DNA from: an uncultured Maribacter sp.
Lineage (GTDB): Bacteria; Bacteroidota; Bacteroidia; Flavobacteriales; Flavobacteriaceae
Direction of reading: 5' to 3'
Assembly (NCBI GenBank): GCA_947498505.1
Contig: CANMKG010000002.1
Coordinates: 558,001 to 622,000 of the forward strand
Length of the DNA stretch: 64,000 nucleotides
Part shown: in pieces, positions 1 through 9,728 of the stretch
Position numbering within the stretch: the stretch's first letter is position 1
Layout of the letters: every line of letters begins with the position of its first letter
Translations under genes and position numbers: made by a program
Notes under the pieces: model-generated
Told to the model about the DNA's origin: nothing
Databases searched by the model: none
The model's input: only the letters and a program-made list of their open reading frames with translations

Positions 1-397
1 CATGATGATGTGGGACGGAAAGAAATCAGTTGCTTTTAGTGTTTTTTACGATGCAATAGATATTGTTGAAGAGAAAAAAACAGATGAAGAAAAAACGGCT
101 TTAGAGTTGTGGAAAGATGCATTGTCAAATGTTATGCCTCATGTTGAGGTTAGAAGTAGACGTGTAGGTGGTGCAACGTTTCAGATTCCTATGCAAATAC
201 GTCCAGATCGTAAAATTTCAACAGCAATGAAGTGGTTGATTAGTTTTTCGAGAAAGCGTAATGAGAAAGGAATGGCTCAAAAATTAGCTGCAGAGATATT
301 GGCTGCTTCAAAAGAAGAAGGTGCTGCTGTTAAGAAAAGAGTAGATACGCATAAGATGGCAGAAGCAAATAAAGCATTTTCTCACTTTAGATTTTAA
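1..397 (+). CDS. rpsG: 30S ribosomal protein S7, 5'-truncated by window edge
   Basis: S7 nucleates folding of the 16S rRNA 3' domain (the 30S head) and lines the tRNA exit side. The open frame runs to base 1 with no stop, and 131 residues are visible from a Met-Met-Met-Trp-Asp-Gly-Lys segment to the end AFSHFRF. Flavobacterial S7 is about 158 residues, so roughly 27 N-terminal residues lie left of the window; the ATG at base 2 is internal, not the start. The Arg-rich [15 protein letters not shown] stretch is a family hallmark. fusA follows after 6 bases, the usual str-operon order. Confidence 0.96.
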   Translation, partial: MMMWDGKKSVAFSVFYDAIDIVEEKKTDEEKTALELWKDALSNVMPHVEVRSRRVGGATFQIPMQIRPDRKISTAMKWLISFSRKRNEKGMAQKLAAEILAASKEEGAAVKKRVDTHKMAEANKAFSHFRF

Positions 398-403
398 TCA
401 GAA

Positions 404-2536
404 ATGGCAAGAGATTTAAAATACACAAGAAATATAGGTATTGCTGCGCATATTGATGCTGGTAAAACTACTACTACTGAGCGTATATTATTTTACACAG
501 GTGTAAGTCATAAGATAGGTGAAGTTCATGATGGTGCTGCTACTATGGATTGGATGGAGCAAGAGCAAGAAAGAGGTATTACAATTACTTCTGCGGCTAC
601 TACATGTGAATGGAATTTCCCAACTGAAAATGGTCAACCAACAGCGGATGCTAAAGGTTATCATTTTAATATTATTGATACTCCAGGACACGTTGATTTT
701 ACTGTTGAGGTGAATCGCTCGTTAAGGGTTCTTGATGGGTTGGTGTTTTTGTTTAGTGCAGTTGATGGTGTTGAGCCTCAATCAGAGACTAACTGGAGAT
801 TGGCGGATAACTATAAGGTGCCGAGAATCGGTTTTGTTAATAAGATGGATCGTCAAGGGTCTAACTTTTTAATGGTTTGTAATCAGGTTAAAGATATGTT
901 AGGTTCTAATGCGGTTCCTATTGTATTACCTATTGGAGAGGAAGCTGATTTTAAGGGTATTGTTGATTTGGCGAAGAATAGAGCTATTGTTTGGCATGAT
1001 GAAAACTTTGGTTCTACTTTTGATGTTATTGATATTCCAGAAGAGATGAAGGCTGAGGTTAAGGAGTATAGAGCTGCTTTGATTGAGGCTGTTGCTGAGT
1101 ATGATGAGAATTTGATGGAAAAATTCTTTGAAGATGAGGATTCTATTACAGAAGAAGAGGTTCATGCTGCATTAAGAGCTGCGGTTATGGATAGGGCTAT
1201 TATACCTATGGTATGTGGTTCTTCGTTTAAAAATAAAGGAGTGCAGTTTTTATTAGATGCTGTATGTAGATACTTGCCTTCTCCGATTGATAAAGATGAT
1301 ATTGTTGGAACAAATCCTGATACCGGTGAAGAGATTTCTCGTAAGCCAGATGTAAAGGAACCGTTTTCAGCTTTAGCATTTAAGATTGCTACAGATCCGT
1401 TTGTTGGTCGTTTAGCTTTCTTTAGAACGTATTCTGGTAGATTGGATGCGGGTTCTTATATATTGAACAATCGTTCGGGAAAAAAAGAACGTATTTCGCG
1501 TATCTATCAAATGCACTCAAATAAGCAAAATGCTATTGATTATATCGAGGCAGGAGATATTGGGGCTGCGGTAGGTTTTAAGGATATAAAAACAGGTGAT
1601 ACTATGTCTGCTGAAAAGCATCCTATAGTATTGGAGAGTATGGACTTTCCTGATCCAGTGATAGGTATTGCAGTTGAGCCTAAAACGAAAGCTGATGTTG
1701 ATAAGTTGGGTATGTCTTTAGCTAAATTGGCAGAAGAAGATCCTACTTTTCAAGTTAAGACGGATGAAGCTTCAGGTCAAACTATTATATCTGGTATGGG
1801 TGAACTTCACTTGGATATTATTGTGGATCGTTTAAAGCGTGAATTTAAAGTTGAGGTTAATGAAGGTGAGCCTCAGGTTGAATATAAAGAAGCTTTAACA
1901 AAGGTTGCTCAGCATAGAGAAACATACAAAAAGCAGTCTGGTGGTCGTGGTAAGTTTGGTGACATTGTATTTGAAATGGGGCCAGCTGATGAGGATTTTG
2001 AAGGAACAGGGCTTCAGTTTGTTGATGAAATAAAAGGTGGTCGTATACCTAAGGAATTTATTCCAGCTGTTGAAAAAGGGTTTAAAGAAGCTATGAAGAA
2101 TGGTCCTTTGGCTGGTTACGAAATGGATACTATGAAAGTGGTTCTTAAAGATGGTTCGTTCCACCCTGTGGATTCTGATGCATTGTCTTTTGAGCTTGCT
2201 GCTAAGCTTGGTTATAAAGCTGCTGGTAAAGCTGCTGGAGCTGTGGTAATGGAGCCTATGATGAAATTGGAGGTGTTAACTCCTGAGGAAAACATGGGTG
2301 ATATTGTTGGAGATTTAAATAGAAGAAGAGGTACTATTAGTGATATGAGTGATAGAGCTGGTTCTAAGGTTGTTAAAGGTGTAGTTCCATTATCTGAGAT
2401 GTTTGGATATGTAACTTCTTTAAGAACATTGTCTTCTGGTAGAGCAACTTCAACAATGGAATTCTCGCATTATGCGGAAACTCCATCTAATATTTCTGAA
2501 GAGGTTATTAAGGCAGCAAAAGGTGTAACAGCATAA
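404..2536 (+). CDS. fusA: Translation elongation factor G
   Basis: Cytoplasmic GTPase that drives tRNA-mRNA translocation and, with RRF, ribosome recycling. The product is 710 residues, full length for bacterial EF-G. Visible G motifs are AHIDAGKT (residues 15-22), DTPGHVD (92-98) and NKMD (146-149); domain II and the EF-G domain IV/V region ([15 protein letters not shown], then [15 protein letters not shown]) follow. The ATG at 404 is the first after the rpsG stop. rpsJ begins 10 bases downstream, so it is probably cotranscribed with both neighbours. Confidence 0.98.
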   Translation: MARDLKYTRNIGIAAHIDAGKTTTTERILFYTGVSHKIGEVHDGAATMDWMEQEQERGITITSAATTCEWNFPTENGQPTADAKGYHFNIIDTPGHVDFTVEVNRSLRVLDGLVFLFSAVDGVEPQSETNWRLADNYKVPRIGFVNKMDRQGSNFLMVCNQVKDMLGSNAVPIVLPIGEEADFKGIVDLAKNRAIVWHDENFGSTFDVIDIPEEMKAEVKEYRAALIEAVAEYDENLMEKFFEDEDSITEEEVHAALRAAVMDRAIIPMVCGSSFKNKGVQFLLDAVCRYLPSPIDKDDIVGTNPDTGEEISRKPDVKEPFSALAFKIATDPFVGRLAFFRTYSGRLDAGSYILNNRSGKKERISRIYQMHSNKQNAIDYIEAGDIGAAVGFKDIKTGDTMSAEKHPIVLESMDFPDPVIGIAVEPKTKADVDKLGMSLAKLAEEDPTFQVKTDEASGQTIISGMGELHLDIIVDRLKREFKVEVNEGEPQVEYKEALTKVAQHRETYKKQSGGRGKFGDIVFEMGPADEDFEGTGLQFVDEIKGGRIPKEFIPAVEKGFKEAMKNGPLAGYEMDTMKVVLKDGSFHPVDSDALSFELAAKLGYKAAGKAAGAVVMEPMMKLEVLTPEENMGDIVGDLNRRRGTISDMSDRAGSKVVKGVVPLSEMFGYVTSLRTLSSGRATSTMEFSHYAETPSNISEEVIKAAKGVTA

Positions 2537-2546
2537 ATTGTAGAAA

Positions 2547-2852
2547 ATGAGTCAAAAAATTAGAATAAAACTAAAATCTTACGATCACAATTTAGTAGAT
2601 AAATCTGCTGAGAAGATTGTAAAGACGGTAAAGACTACAGGTGCTGTTGTTACTGGACCTATTCCTTTGCCTACGCATAAAAAAATATTTACTGTGTTGC
2701 GTTCGCCACACGTGAATAAAAAGTCTAGAGAGCAATTCCAATTAAGTTCATATAAAAGACTGTTGGATATTTATAGTTCTTCATCAAAGACTATCGATGC
2801 TTTAATGAAATTGGAGCTTCCGAGTGGAGTAGAGGTGGAGATTAAGGTATAA
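2547..2852 (+). CDS. rpsJ: 30S ribosomal protein S10
   Basis: S10 is a 30S head protein that in other bacteria also acts with NusB in antitermination. The 101-residue product matches the usual length and shows the [13 protein letters not shown] start and the [20 protein letters not shown] loop. It is the last gene before a 150-base gap, so the str-type group (rpsG-fusA-rpsJ) and the main S10 group (rplC onward) are joined here but separated by a structured non-coding segment. Confidence 0.97.
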   Translation: MSQKIRIKLKSYDHNLVDKSAEKIVKTVKTTGAVVTGPIPLPTHKKIFTVLRSPHVNKKSREQFQLSSYKRLLDIYSSSSKTIDALMKLELPSGVEVEIKV

Positions 2853-2860
2853 GTGATTAA

Positions 2861-2963
2861 GGGTTGTTGAAAAACAATTCTATTACATGTCCTGAGCTGC
2901 GTGCGAGGGAAAAACGGAAAAAAATAAATTCAGGGTTGAATTATTTTTGACCCTGTTTTTTTG
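2861..2963 (+). promoter_or_regulatory. Candidate structured leader/attenuator before rplC
   Basis: The 150-base rpsJ-rplC gap holds two folds. Bases 2861-2868 pair with 2873-2880 around a GAAA tetraloop. CAGGGT (2931-2936) pairs with ACCCTG (2950-2955) and is followed by seven T's, an intrinsic-terminator shape. The 5' arm of that terminator has competitors: TCCTGA (2890-2895) can pair with 2930-2935, and an AT-rich arm 2921-2931 can pair with 2938-2947, which would put CAGGGT in a loop as in an H-type pseudoknot. The structures are seen in the sequence; control by a ribosomal protein (L4 or L3) is inference. Confidence 0.55.
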
Positions 2964-3002
2964 TGAGATAATTAAGTAATTGAATAATTAATATAAATAA
3001 AT

Positions 3003-3620
3003 ATGTCTGGGTTAATAGGAAAGAAAGTAGGCATGACCAGCATTTTTGATGAAAATGGAAAGAATATTCCATGTACTGTCATTGAAGCTGGGCCATGTGT
3101 AGTTACCCAAGTCAGAACCGAAGAGGTAGACGGGTACAGTGCCCTTCAGCTTGGTTTCGATGACAAGGCAGAAAAACGTGCTAATAAGGCTGAATTAGGT
3201 CATTTTAAAAAGGCAGGTGCTTCTCCAAAGAAAAAAGTCGTTGAGTTTCAAGATTTTGAAGGTGAGTTCAAATTAGGTGACACCGTAGGTGTTGATCTTT
3301 TTATTGAAGGAGAGTTTGTTGATGTTATTGGAACATCAAAGGGAAAAGGTTTTGCTGGTGTTGTAAAAAGACACGGTTTTGGAGGTGTAGGTCAAGCTAC
3401 ACATGGTCAGCATAACAGATTGAGAGCTCCTGGTTCTATTGGTGCGGCTTCATATCCTGCAAGAGTTTTTAAAGGTATGAAGATGGCTGGAAGAATGGGC
3501 GGCGATCGAGTTACTGTTCAAAATCTTAAAGTATTGAAAGTAGTAGCGGAAAAAAATCTTTTAGTTGTAAAAGGTTGTGTTCCGGGTCATAAAAACGCTT
3601 ACGTAACGATTCAGAAGTAA
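3003..3620 (+). CDS. rplC: 50S ribosomal protein L3
   Basis: L3 is an early-assembly 50S protein whose long loop reaches the peptidyl transferase centre. The 205-residue product has the family signature [18 protein letters not shown] and the GMKMAGRMG motif. Its stop overlaps the start of rplD by one base (TAATG), indicating translational coupling. It is the first gene after the 150-base structured gap and may be the first target of any attenuation there. Confidence 0.98.
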   Translation: MSGLIGKKVGMTSIFDENGKNIPCTVIEAGPCVVTQVRTEEVDGYSALQLGFDDKAEKRANKAELGHFKKAGASPKKKVVEFQDFEGEFKLGDTVGVDLFIEGEFVDVIGTSKGKGFAGVVKRHGFGGVGQATHGQHNRLRAPGSIGAASYPARVFKGMKMAGRMGGDRVTVQNLKVLKVVAEKNLLVVKGCVPGHKNAYVTIQK

Positions 3621-4249
3621 TGAAGGTAGCAGTTTTAGATATTAAAGGAAAAGAAACAGGAAGAAAGGCAGACCTTTCGGATGCTGTTTTCGCAATAGAG
3701 CCAAATAATCATGCGGTTTATTTGGATGTTAAGCAATATTTAGCACACCAAAGACAAGGAACTCATAAGTCTAAAGAGAGAGCTGAGATTGCAGGAAGTA
3801 CCAGAAAGATAAAGAAACAAAAAGGTACAGGTACAGCACGTGCAGGTAGTATTAAGTCTCCTATTTTTAGAGGTGGAGGTCGTATTTTTGGTCCTAGACC
3901 AAAAGATTATACGCAAAAATTGAATAAGAACGTAAAACGTTTAGCTAGAAAATCTGCACTAAGTATTAAATCGAAGGAGAACGCTATTTTGGTAGTTGAG
4001 GACTTTAATTTTGAAGCTCCAAAAACAAAGGATTTTGTACAAGTTTTAAAGTCTTTAGGGCTTGAAAGTAAAAAATCTTTATTTGTGTTGGGTGATTCGA
4101 ATAATAGTGTATATTTGTCTTCGCGTAATTTGAAGGGTTCTGAAGTTATAACTAACTCAGAATTAAATACTTACAAAATACTTAACGCTAATAATATTGT
4201 TTTGCTGGAAGGTTCATTAGCTGGTATTGAGGCAAATCTAAATAAATAA
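3620..4249 (+). CDS. rplD: 50S ribosomal protein L4
   Basis: L4 binds 23S rRNA domain I and lines the exit tunnel; in Escherichia coli it represses its own S10 operon through the mRNA leader. The product is 209 residues with the tunnel-loop segment [18 protein letters not shown] and [10 protein letters not shown]. It starts at ATG 3620, overlapping the rplC stop by one base. Because L4 is the classic S10-operon regulator, it is the leading candidate ligand for the structured gap 0.7 kb upstream (inference). Confidence 0.98.
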   Translation: MKVAVLDIKGKETGRKADLSDAVFAIEPNNHAVYLDVKQYLAHQRQGTHKSKERAEIAGSTRKIKKQKGTGTARAGSIKSPIFRGGGRIFGPRPKDYTQKLNKNVKRLARKSALSIKSKENAILVVEDFNFEAPKTKDFVQVLKSLGLESKKSLFVLGDSNNSVYLSSRNLKGSEVITNSELNTYKILNANNIVLLEGSLAGIEANLNK

Positions 4250-4256
4250 GAAAACC

Positions 4257-4547
4257 ATGAGTGTGTTAATTAAGCCTATTATTACGGAAAAAATGACCGC
4301 CGATAGCGAGTTGCATAATCGTTATGGTTTTGTTGTTAATCCAAAAGCAAATAAGATTCAAATTAAGGATGCAGTTGAATCTACGTATGGAGTTTCTGTT
4401 AAGAAAGTGCGTACAATGAATTATGCTCCAACAAGAAAATCACGTTACACCAAAACAGGTGTTCAGCATGGAAAAACTAATGCTATTAAAAAAGCTATAG
4501 TTGATGTTGTTGAAGGTGATATTATTGATTTTTACAGTAATCTATAA
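4257..4547 (+). CDS. rplW: 50S ribosomal protein L23
   Basis: L23 sits at the tunnel exit and is the docking site for trigger factor and SRP. The 96-residue product begins MSVLIKPIITEKM, the family N-terminus, and carries the basic loop NYAPTRKSRYTKTGVQHGKT that reaches toward the tunnel. Gaps of 7 and 9 bases to rplD and rplB keep it in the same translational block. Confidence 0.97.
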   Translation: MSVLIKPIITEKMTADSELHNRYGFVVNPKANKIQIKDAVESTYGVSVKKVRTMNYAPTRKSRYTKTGVQHGKTNAIKKAIVDVVEGDIIDFYSNL

Positions 4548-4556
4548 AGACAAGAA

Positions 4557-5381
4557 ATGTCAGTTAGAAAATTAAAACCAATCACTCCAGGGCAGCGTTT
4601 TAGAGTAGTAAACGGATTTGACGCGATTACTACTGATAAGCCGGAAAAAAGCTTGCTTGCTCCGTTAAAAAAGTCTGGAGGTAGAAACAGTCATGGAAAA
4701 ATGACCATGCGCCATAGAGGTGGAGGTCATAAGAGAAGGTATCGTATAGTTGATTTTAAAAGAGATAAGCAAGATGTTGCTGCTGTTGTGAAATCAATTC
4801 AATATGATCCGAATAGAACAGCTTTTGTAGCTTTGTTGGAATATACTGACGGAGAAAAAAGATATGTTATTGCTCAAAATGGTTTAGAGGTGGGTCAGAA
4901 AGTATCTTCTGGTGCTTCTTCTGCTCCTGAAATTGGAAATGCACTTCCATTAAATGATATACCATTAGGGACAATAATTTCTTGTATAGAGCTTAGGCCA
5001 GGTCAAGGAGCTGTTATGGCTCGTAGTGCTGGTACGTTTGCTCAGTTAATGGCAAAAGACGGTAAGTTTGTTACGGTTAAGTTGCCTTCAGGAGAAACTA
5101 GATTAATTCTTTCTGGTTGTTTAGCAACAATTGGTGCGGTGTCTAACTCGGATCATCAGTTGTTAGTATCTGGTAAGGCGGGTAGAAGTAGATGGTTAGG
5201 TAGAAGACCAAGAACTAGACCGGTGGCTATGAACCCCGTTGATCATCCAATGGGTGGTGGTGAAGGTAGAGCTTCTGGTGGTCATCCAAGATCTAAGAAT
5301 GGAATACCAGCAAAAGGATTTAGAACTCGTTCTAAAACTAAGAGTACCAATAGATATATAATAGAACGTAGAAAGAAATAA
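4557..5381 (+). CDS. rplB: 50S ribosomal protein L2
   Basis: L2 is one of the largest and most conserved 50S proteins and is needed for subunit joining and peptidyl transfer. The 274-residue product has the basic N-terminal segment [20 protein letters not shown] and the C-terminal [13 protein letters not shown] motif with the conserved His. Length and both motifs are canonical. rpsS follows 13 bases later. Confidence 0.98.
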   Translation: MSVRKLKPITPGQRFRVVNGFDAITTDKPEKSLLAPLKKSGGRNSHGKMTMRHRGGGHKRRYRIVDFKRDKQDVAAVVKSIQYDPNRTAFVALLEYTDGEKRYVIAQNGLEVGQKVSSGASSAPEIGNALPLNDIPLGTIISCIELRPGQGAVMARSAGTFAQLMAKDGKFVTVKLPSGETRLILSGCLATIGAVSNSDHQLLVSGKAGRSRWLGRRPRTRPVAMNPVDHPMGGGEGRASGGHPRSKNGIPAKGFRTRSKTKSTNRYIIERRKK

Positions 5382-5394
5382 AAAGTAGAAAGAA

Positions 5395-5673
5395 ATGGCA
5401 CGTTCACTAAAAAAAGGACCTTACGTTCACTATAGCTTGGAAAAAAAGATCCAAGATAATGCAGCATCTGGAAAGAAAACTGTTATTAAGACTTGGTCAA
5501 GAGCTTCAATGATTACACCTGATTTTGTTGGTTTAACGATTGCAGTTCATAATGGAAGACAATTTGTACCGGTATTTGTTACGGAAAACATGGTTGGTCA
5601 TAAATTAGGCGAATTTTCTCCTACAAGATCTTTTAGGGGTCACGCAGGGGCTAAGAATAAAGGAAAAAAGTAA
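5395..5673 (+). CDS. rpsS: 30S ribosomal protein S19
   Basis: S19 forms a complex with S13 in the 30S head near the A-site tRNA. The 92-residue product begins [11 protein letters not shown] and carries the family signature around [16 protein letters not shown] with a Lys-rich tail. The stop is 3 bases from the rplV start, supporting coupled translation. Confidence 0.97.
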   Translation: MARSLKKGPYVHYSLEKKIQDNAASGKKTVIKTWSRASMITPDFVGLTIAVHNGRQFVPVFVTENMVGHKLGEFSPTRSFRGHAGAKNKGKK

Positions 5674-5676
5674 GCT

Positions 5677-6084
5677 ATGGGAGTTCGAAAAAAACAAATG
5701 GCCGAAAGAATAAAGGCTGAAAAACAAAAAGTTGCTTTTGCAAAGCTTAATAACTGCCCAACATCACCTAGAAAAATGCGTTTAGTTGCGGATTTGGTAA
5801 GGGGAATGAAAGTGGAAATGGCTTTAGCTACTTTAAGGTTTAATCCTAAAGAGGCTTCTAGAAAGCTGGAGAAGTTATTGCTTTCTGCTATTGCGAATTG
5901 GCAAGCTAAAAATGAGGATGCTAGTATTGAAGATGCTAACCTAATAGTTAGTGAGATTAGAGTAGATAGCGGAACAATGTTAAAAAGATTGCGTCCTGCT
6001 CCTCAGGGAAGAGCGCACAGAATTAGAAAACGTTCAAACCATGTAACATTGGTTTTGGGGTCTAACAATAATACACAAAGCTAG
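5677..6084 (+). CDS. rplV: 50S ribosomal protein L22
   Basis: L22 contacts all 23S rRNA domains, and its beta-hairpin forms part of the exit-tunnel wall. The 135-residue product has the core [20 protein letters not shown] and the hairpin tip [16 protein letters not shown]. It carries about 20 extra basic N-terminal residues ([18 protein letters not shown]) before that core; a start at the internal Met 8 cannot be excluded. rpsC starts 2 bases after the stop. Confidence 0.96.
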   Translation: MGVRKKQMAERIKAEKQKVAFAKLNNCPTSPRKMRLVADLVRGMKVEMALATLRFNPKEASRKLEKLLLSAIANWQAKNEDASIEDANLIVSEIRVDSGTMLKRLRPAPQGRAHRIRKRSNHVTLVLGSNNNTQS

Positions 6085-6086
6085 AA

Positions 6087-6803
6087 ATGGGACAGAAAAC
6101 AAATCCAATAGGAAATCGTCTTGGAATCATCAGAGGTTGGGAGTCTAACTGGTATGGTGGTAATGATTATGGAGATAAGCTAGCTGAAGATGATAAGATT
6201 AGAAAGTATATTCATGCTCGTTTATCTAAGGCAAGTGTTTCTAGAGTAATTATAGAGCGTACTCTTAAGTTAATAACTATTACAGTTACTACGGCTAGAC
6301 CTGGTATCATTATTGGTAAAGGTGGTCAAGAAGTAGATAAGCTTAAAGAAGAGCTTAAGAAAATTACAGGTAAAGAGGTTCAGATTAATATATATGAAAT
6401 CAAAAGACCTGAATTAGATGCTAATTTGGTAGCAGCAAGTGTTGCTAGACAAATTGAAAGTAGAATTTCTTTTAGAAGGGCTATAAAAATGGCTATCGCA
6501 GCAGCGATGAGAATGAATGCTGAAGGGATTAAAATTCAAATTTCAGGACGTTTGAATGGGGCGGAAATGGCTCGTTCGGAATCTTATAAAGATGGACGTA
6601 TACCATTATCTACGTTTAGAGCGGATATTGATTATGCTTTACATGAAGCGCATACAACTTATGGTCGTTTAGGTATTAAAGTGTGGATTATGAAAGGTGA
6701 AGTTTATGGTAAAAGAGAGCTTTCTCCTTTAGTAGGTATGCAAAAAAGCCAAGGAGGTAAAGGAAAGCAAGACGGAGGAAGAAAACAACGTCGTAGAAAG
6801 TAA
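6087..6803 (+). CDS. rpsC: 30S ribosomal protein S3
   Basis: S3 lies at the mRNA entry channel and has a type II KH domain. The 238-residue product shows the KH GxxG loop in [13 protein letters not shown] and the S3 C-terminal motif [12 protein letters not shown]...[14 protein letters not shown]. The tail is Gly/Gln/Lys-rich and ends GGRKQRRRK, as often in Bacteroidota. It precedes rplP by 19 bases. Confidence 0.98.
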   Translation: MGQKTNPIGNRLGIIRGWESNWYGGNDYGDKLAEDDKIRKYIHARLSKASVSRVIIERTLKLITITVTTARPGIIIGKGGQEVDKLKEELKKITGKEVQINIYEIKRPELDANLVAASVARQIESRISFRRAIKMAIAAAMRMNAEGIKIQISGRLNGAEMARSESYKDGRIPLSTFRADIDYALHEAHTTYGRLGIKVWIMKGEVYGKRELSPLVGMQKSQGGKGKQDGGRKQRRRK

Positions 6804-6822
6804 TTTTTTAAAGAAGTAAAGA

Positions 6823-7248
6823 ATGTTACAACCGAAAAGAACCAAGTTTCGTAAGATGCAAAAAGGCCGGATGAAGGGTAATTCCGGTAGGGGTCATCAG
6901 CTTTCAAATGGTATGTTTGGTATCAAATCCTTAGATGCTCATTTTATTACATCACGTCAGATAGAAGCTGCTCGTATTGCGGCAACTAGATATATGAAAA
7001 GAGAAGGTCAGTTATGGATAAAAATATTTCCAGACAAGCCTATTACAAAAAAGCCTTTAGAAGTACGTATGGGTAAAGGTAAAGGTGCTCCTGAGTATTT
7101 TGTAGCTGTGGTTAAGCCAGGAAGAGTTATGTTTGAAATTGGTGGAGTTCCTATAGATATCGCTAAGGAGGCGCTTAGATTGGCAGCTCAAAAATTGCCA
7201 GTGAAAACTAAATTTGTAGTTGCTAGAGACTATTCAGAAGGAAATTAA
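6823..7248 (+). CDS. rplP: 50S ribosomal protein L16
   Basis: L16 organises the A-site region of the 50S subunit and assembles late. The 141-residue product starts [19 protein letters not shown] and includes the conserved [17 protein letters not shown] loop. Length matches the family. It follows rpsC by 19 bases and precedes rpmC by 12. Confidence 0.98.
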   Translation: MLQPKRTKFRKMQKGRMKGNSGRGHQLSNGMFGIKSLDAHFITSRQIEAARIAATRYMKREGQLWIKIFPDKPITKKPLEVRMGKGKGAPEYFVAVVKPGRVMFEIGGVPIDIAKEALRLAAQKLPVKTKFVVARDYSEGN

Positions 7249-7260
7249 TCGTAAGGAATC

Positions 7261-7452
7261 ATGAAAAAACAAGAAATTAAAGAGTTGTCAGTTGAAGAAC
7301 TTACGTCTAAGTTGGCTGAGATTAAAAAACAGCATGCTGATTTAAAAATAGCACACTTTGTTACTCCTCTTGAAAACCCATTACAAATACGAAAGGTTAG
7401 AAGAACAGTAGCAAGATTGGCTACAGAATTAACTAATAGGGAAAACCAATAA
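7261..7452 (+). CDS. rpmC: 50S ribosomal protein L29
   Basis: L29 is a small two-helix protein at the tunnel exit next to L23. The 63-residue product has the N-terminal [10 protein letters not shown] helix and the signature [19 protein letters not shown]. Size is normal for the family. It sits in the invariant order rplP-rpmC-rpsQ. Confidence 0.96.
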   Translation: MKKQEIKELSVEELTSKLAEIKKQHADLKIAHFVTPLENPLQIRKVRRTVARLATELTNRENQ

Positions 7453-7465
7453 TTGGTTCTGCTTT

Positions 7466-7723
7466 ATGGAAAAAAGAAACTTAAGAAAAGAGAGAATAGG
7501 GGTTGTTACTAGCGACAAAATGGAGAAATCTATTGTTGTTGCTGAAGTAAAAAGAGTTAAGCACCCTATGTACGGTAAATTCGTTTTAAAAACGAAAAAG
7601 TATGTTGCTCACGATGAGAAAAATGATTGTAACATTGGTGACACTGTTAAAATCATGGAAACACGTCCTTTGAGTAAAACCAAGTGTTGGAGATTAGTAG
7701 AAATCTTAGAAAGAGCTAAATAA
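7466..7723 (+). CDS. rpsQ: 30S ribosomal protein S17
   Basis: S17 is a primary 16S rRNA-binding OB-fold protein of the 30S body. The 85-residue product shows the family pattern [19 protein letters not shown] and the [18 protein letters not shown] signature. The gene stops one base before the rplN ATG, so the two are very likely translationally linked. Confidence 0.97.
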   Translation: MEKRNLRKERIGVVTSDKMEKSIVVAEVKRVKHPMYGKFVLKTKKYVAHDEKNDCNIGDTVKIMETRPLSKTKCWRLVEILERAK

Positions 7724-7724
7724 T

Positions 7725-8093
7725 ATGTTACAGCAAGAATCTAGACTAAAGGTAGCGGACAATACAGGTGCTAAGGAAGTTTTAACTATCCGTGTGCTTG
7801 GTGGTACTAAAAGAAGATATGCTTCTATTGGTGATAAAATTGTTGTTACTGTTAAAGAAGCTACTCCGAATGGAGGAATAAAAAAAGGAACAGTATCTAC
7901 TGCGGTTGTGGTGCGTACTAAAAAGGAAGTTAGAAGACCTGATGGTTCTTATATCCGTTTTGATGATAATGCATGTGTATTATTAAATCCAACTGGAGAG
8001 ATGAGAGGTACCAGAGTTTTTGGACCTGTTGCTAGAGAGTTGCGTGATAAGCAGTTCATGAAAATTGTTTCATTAGCCCCAGAGGTACTTTAA
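7725..8093 (+). CDS. rplN: 50S ribosomal protein L14
   Basis: L14 contributes to the inter-subunit bridge with 16S helix 44 and contacts L19. The 122-residue product begins [18 protein letters not shown] and contains [19 protein letters not shown] and a C-terminal [13 protein letters not shown], all diagnostic. rplX follows 13 bases later. Confidence 0.98.
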   Translation: MLQQESRLKVADNTGAKEVLTIRVLGGTKRRYASIGDKIVVTVKEATPNGGIKKGTVSTAVVVRTKKEVRRPDGSYIRFDDNACVLLNPTGEMRGTRVFGPVARELRDKQFMKIVSLAPEVL

Positions 8094-8106
8094 TATATTC
8101 AGTAAG

Positions 8107-8421
8107 ATGAAAAAGTTAAAAATAAAAACCGGAGATACTGTTAGGATTACCGCAGGGGACCATAAAGGGACTGAAGGTAAAGTGGTACAGGTTAATATTG
8201 AAAAGAACAAGGCAATTGTTGAGGGTGCTAATATGGTGTCTAAACATGAAAAGCCTAGTGCTAAGAATCCACAAGGTGGAATTGTAAAAAAGGAAGCGCC
8301 TATACATATTTCTAATTTGGCATTGATTGATGCTAAGTCTGGTGAAGCTACTAGAGTAGGTTACGAGGTTAGAGATGGAAAAAAGGTTAGATTTTCTAAG
8401 AAATCCAATGAAGTAATTTAG
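8107..8421 (+). CDS. rplX: 50S ribosomal protein L24
   Basis: L24 is an assembly-initiator protein of the large subunit. The 104-residue product carries a KOW motif ([13 protein letters not shown]) near the N-terminus and the conserved segment [18 protein letters not shown]. The stop is 2 bases from the rplE start. Confidence 0.97.
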   Translation: MKKLKIKTGDTVRITAGDHKGTEGKVVQVNIEKNKAIVEGANMVSKHEKPSAKNPQGGIVKKEAPIHISNLALIDAKSGEATRVGYEVRDGKKVRFSKKSNEVI

Positions 8422-8423
8422 TT

Positions 8424-8975
8424 ATGGCTTACGTTGCAAGATTAAAAGGAGAGTATAAAGAGCGTATTGTAGCTGCTCTTAAAGAGGAGTTTGGTTACAA
8501 GAATGTAATGCAGGTTCCTAAGTTGGAAAAAATTGTGGTAAGTAGAGGTATCGGTGCTGCGGTTGCTGATAAGAAGCTTATTGATCATGCTGTTGATGAA
8601 ATGACAATGATTACTGGTCAAAAGGCTGTTCCTACAATGTCAAAAAAGGATGTTGCTTCATTTAAGTTGCGTAAAGGAATGCCTATCGGTGCTAAGGTAA
8701 CTTTGAGAGGAGAAAGAATGTATGAGTTTTTAGACAGATTGGTTACTACTGCATTGCCAAGAGTTAGAGATTTTCAAGGTATTAAAGCTACTGGCTTTGA
8801 TGGAAGAGGAAATTATAACTTGGGTGTTACAGAACAAATAATCTTTCCAGAAATTAATATTGATAAAATCAATAGAATTAATGGAATGGACATCACATTT
8901 GTTACTTCAGCTCAAACTGATAGAGAAGCAAAATCATTATTAACAGAATTAGGTTTACCTTTTAAAAAGAACTAG
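8424..8975 (+). CDS. rplE: 50S ribosomal protein L5
   Basis: L5 binds 5S rRNA in the central protuberance and contacts P-site tRNA. The 183-residue product has [15 protein letters not shown] near the N-terminus, the [17 protein letters not shown] loop, and GLPFKKN at the end. In E. coli the start of this gene is the S8 repressor site; here the more conspicuous fold is just before rpsH instead. rpsN starts one base after the stop. Confidence 0.98.
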   Translation: MAYVARLKGEYKERIVAALKEEFGYKNVMQVPKLEKIVVSRGIGAAVADKKLIDHAVDEMTMITGQKAVPTMSKKDVASFKLRKGMPIGAKVTLRGERMYEFLDRLVTTALPRVRDFQGIKATGFDGRGNYNLGVTEQIIFPEINIDKINRINGMDITFVTSAQTDREAKSLLTELGLPFKKN

Positions 8976-8976
8976 G

Positions 8977-9246
8977 ATGGCTAAAGAATCAATGAAAGCT
9001 CGTGAAGTAAAAAGAGCTAAAACTGTAGCTAAATATGCTGATAAAAGAAAAGCATTAAAGGAAGCTGGTGATTATGAGGGCTTGCAAAAATTACCTAAAA
9101 ATGCATCTCCAGTTCGTATGCATAACCGTTGTAAATTAACTGGAAGGCCTAAAGGATACATGAGAAATTTTGGTATTTCAAGGGTGTTGTTTAGAGAAAT
9201 GGCTAATAAGGGATTAATACCAGGAGTTAAAAAGGCTAGCTGGTAA
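8977..9246 (+). CDS. rpsN: 30S ribosomal protein S14, zinc-free type
   Basis: S14 is a late 30S head protein. The 89-residue product is the longer form without the CxxC...CxxC zinc ribbon: its conserved C-terminal core reads [20 protein letters not shown] with one Cys only. The N-terminus is a Lys/Arg/Ala-rich helix. A 66-base gap containing a clear hairpin follows before rpsH. Confidence 0.97.
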   Translation: MAKESMKAREVKRAKTVAKYADKRKALKEAGDYEGLQKLPKNASPVRMHNRCKLTGRPKGYMRNFGISRVLFREMANKGLIPGVKKASW

Positions 9247-9260
9247 TTAAGATAAATATA

Positions 9261-9296
9261 AACTGGTTTCAGGTTTAGCATGAGCTAAAAACCGTT
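9261..9296 (+). promoter_or_regulatory. Bulged hairpin before rpsH, candidate S8 target
   Basis: The 66-base rpsN-rpsH gap holds an irregular hairpin: TTTAGC (9274-9279) pairs with GCTAAA (9284-9289) around ATGA; below a 5-base bulge (9269-9273), GGTT (9265-9268) pairs with AACC (9290-9293), and AAC (9261-9263) pairs with GTT (9294-9296) with one bulged T. Most other gaps here are below 20 bases. S8 represses the spc operon in E. coli through a bulged helix resembling its 16S site; that this element plays the same role is inference. Confidence 0.55.
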
Positions 9297-9312
9297 ACCG
9301 AAATTAATAAAT

Positions 9313-9711
9313 ATGGTTACAGATACTATAGCAGATTATTTAACGAGAGTTAGAAATGCTAGTAGAGCAGGTCACAGAATTGTAGAAATTCCTGCGTCAA
9401 AAGTAAAAAAGGAAATAACTAAGATTCTTTTTGATCAAGGTTATATCTTAAGTTACAAGTTTGAGGAAGATAAAGTTCAAGGTTCTATTAAAATCGCCTT
9501 GAAGTATGATAAGGCTTCAAAGGAGCCTGTGATAAAGAAGTTACAACGAGTTAGTAAGCCTGGTTTGCGTAAGTATGCTAGTTCTGTTGAACTGCCTAGG
9601 GTGTTAAACGGACTTGGAATTGCGATTGTATCAACTTCTCACGGAGTTATGACAAGTAAGCAAGCAAAAAATGAAAATGTAGGTGGCGAAGTTTTATGCT
9701 ACGTATATTAA
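9313..9711 (+). CDS. rpsH: 30S ribosomal protein S8
   Basis: S8 is a primary 16S rRNA-binding protein of the 30S platform and, in E. coli, the translational repressor of the spc operon. The 132-residue product begins with the family N-terminus TDTIADYLTRVRNA and ends near GIAIVSTSHGVMTSKQA and GGEVLCYVY. Immediately upstream lies a bulged hairpin (9261-9296) that may be an autoregulatory target. Confidence 0.98.
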   Translation: MVTDTIADYLTRVRNASRAGHRIVEIPASKVKKEITKILFDQGYILSYKFEEDKVQGSIKIALKYDKASKEPVIKKLQRVSKPGLRKYASSVELPRVLNGLGIAIVSTSHGVMTSKQAKNENVGGEVLCYVY

Positions 9712-9728
9712 TAATAAAGATTTAGAAA

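Noticed and set aside
488-2164. Several antisense open frames of 60-90 codons opposite fusA
   Set aside because: They are Leu/Ile/Phe-rich shadows of a conserved coding strand, with no start context or family similarity.
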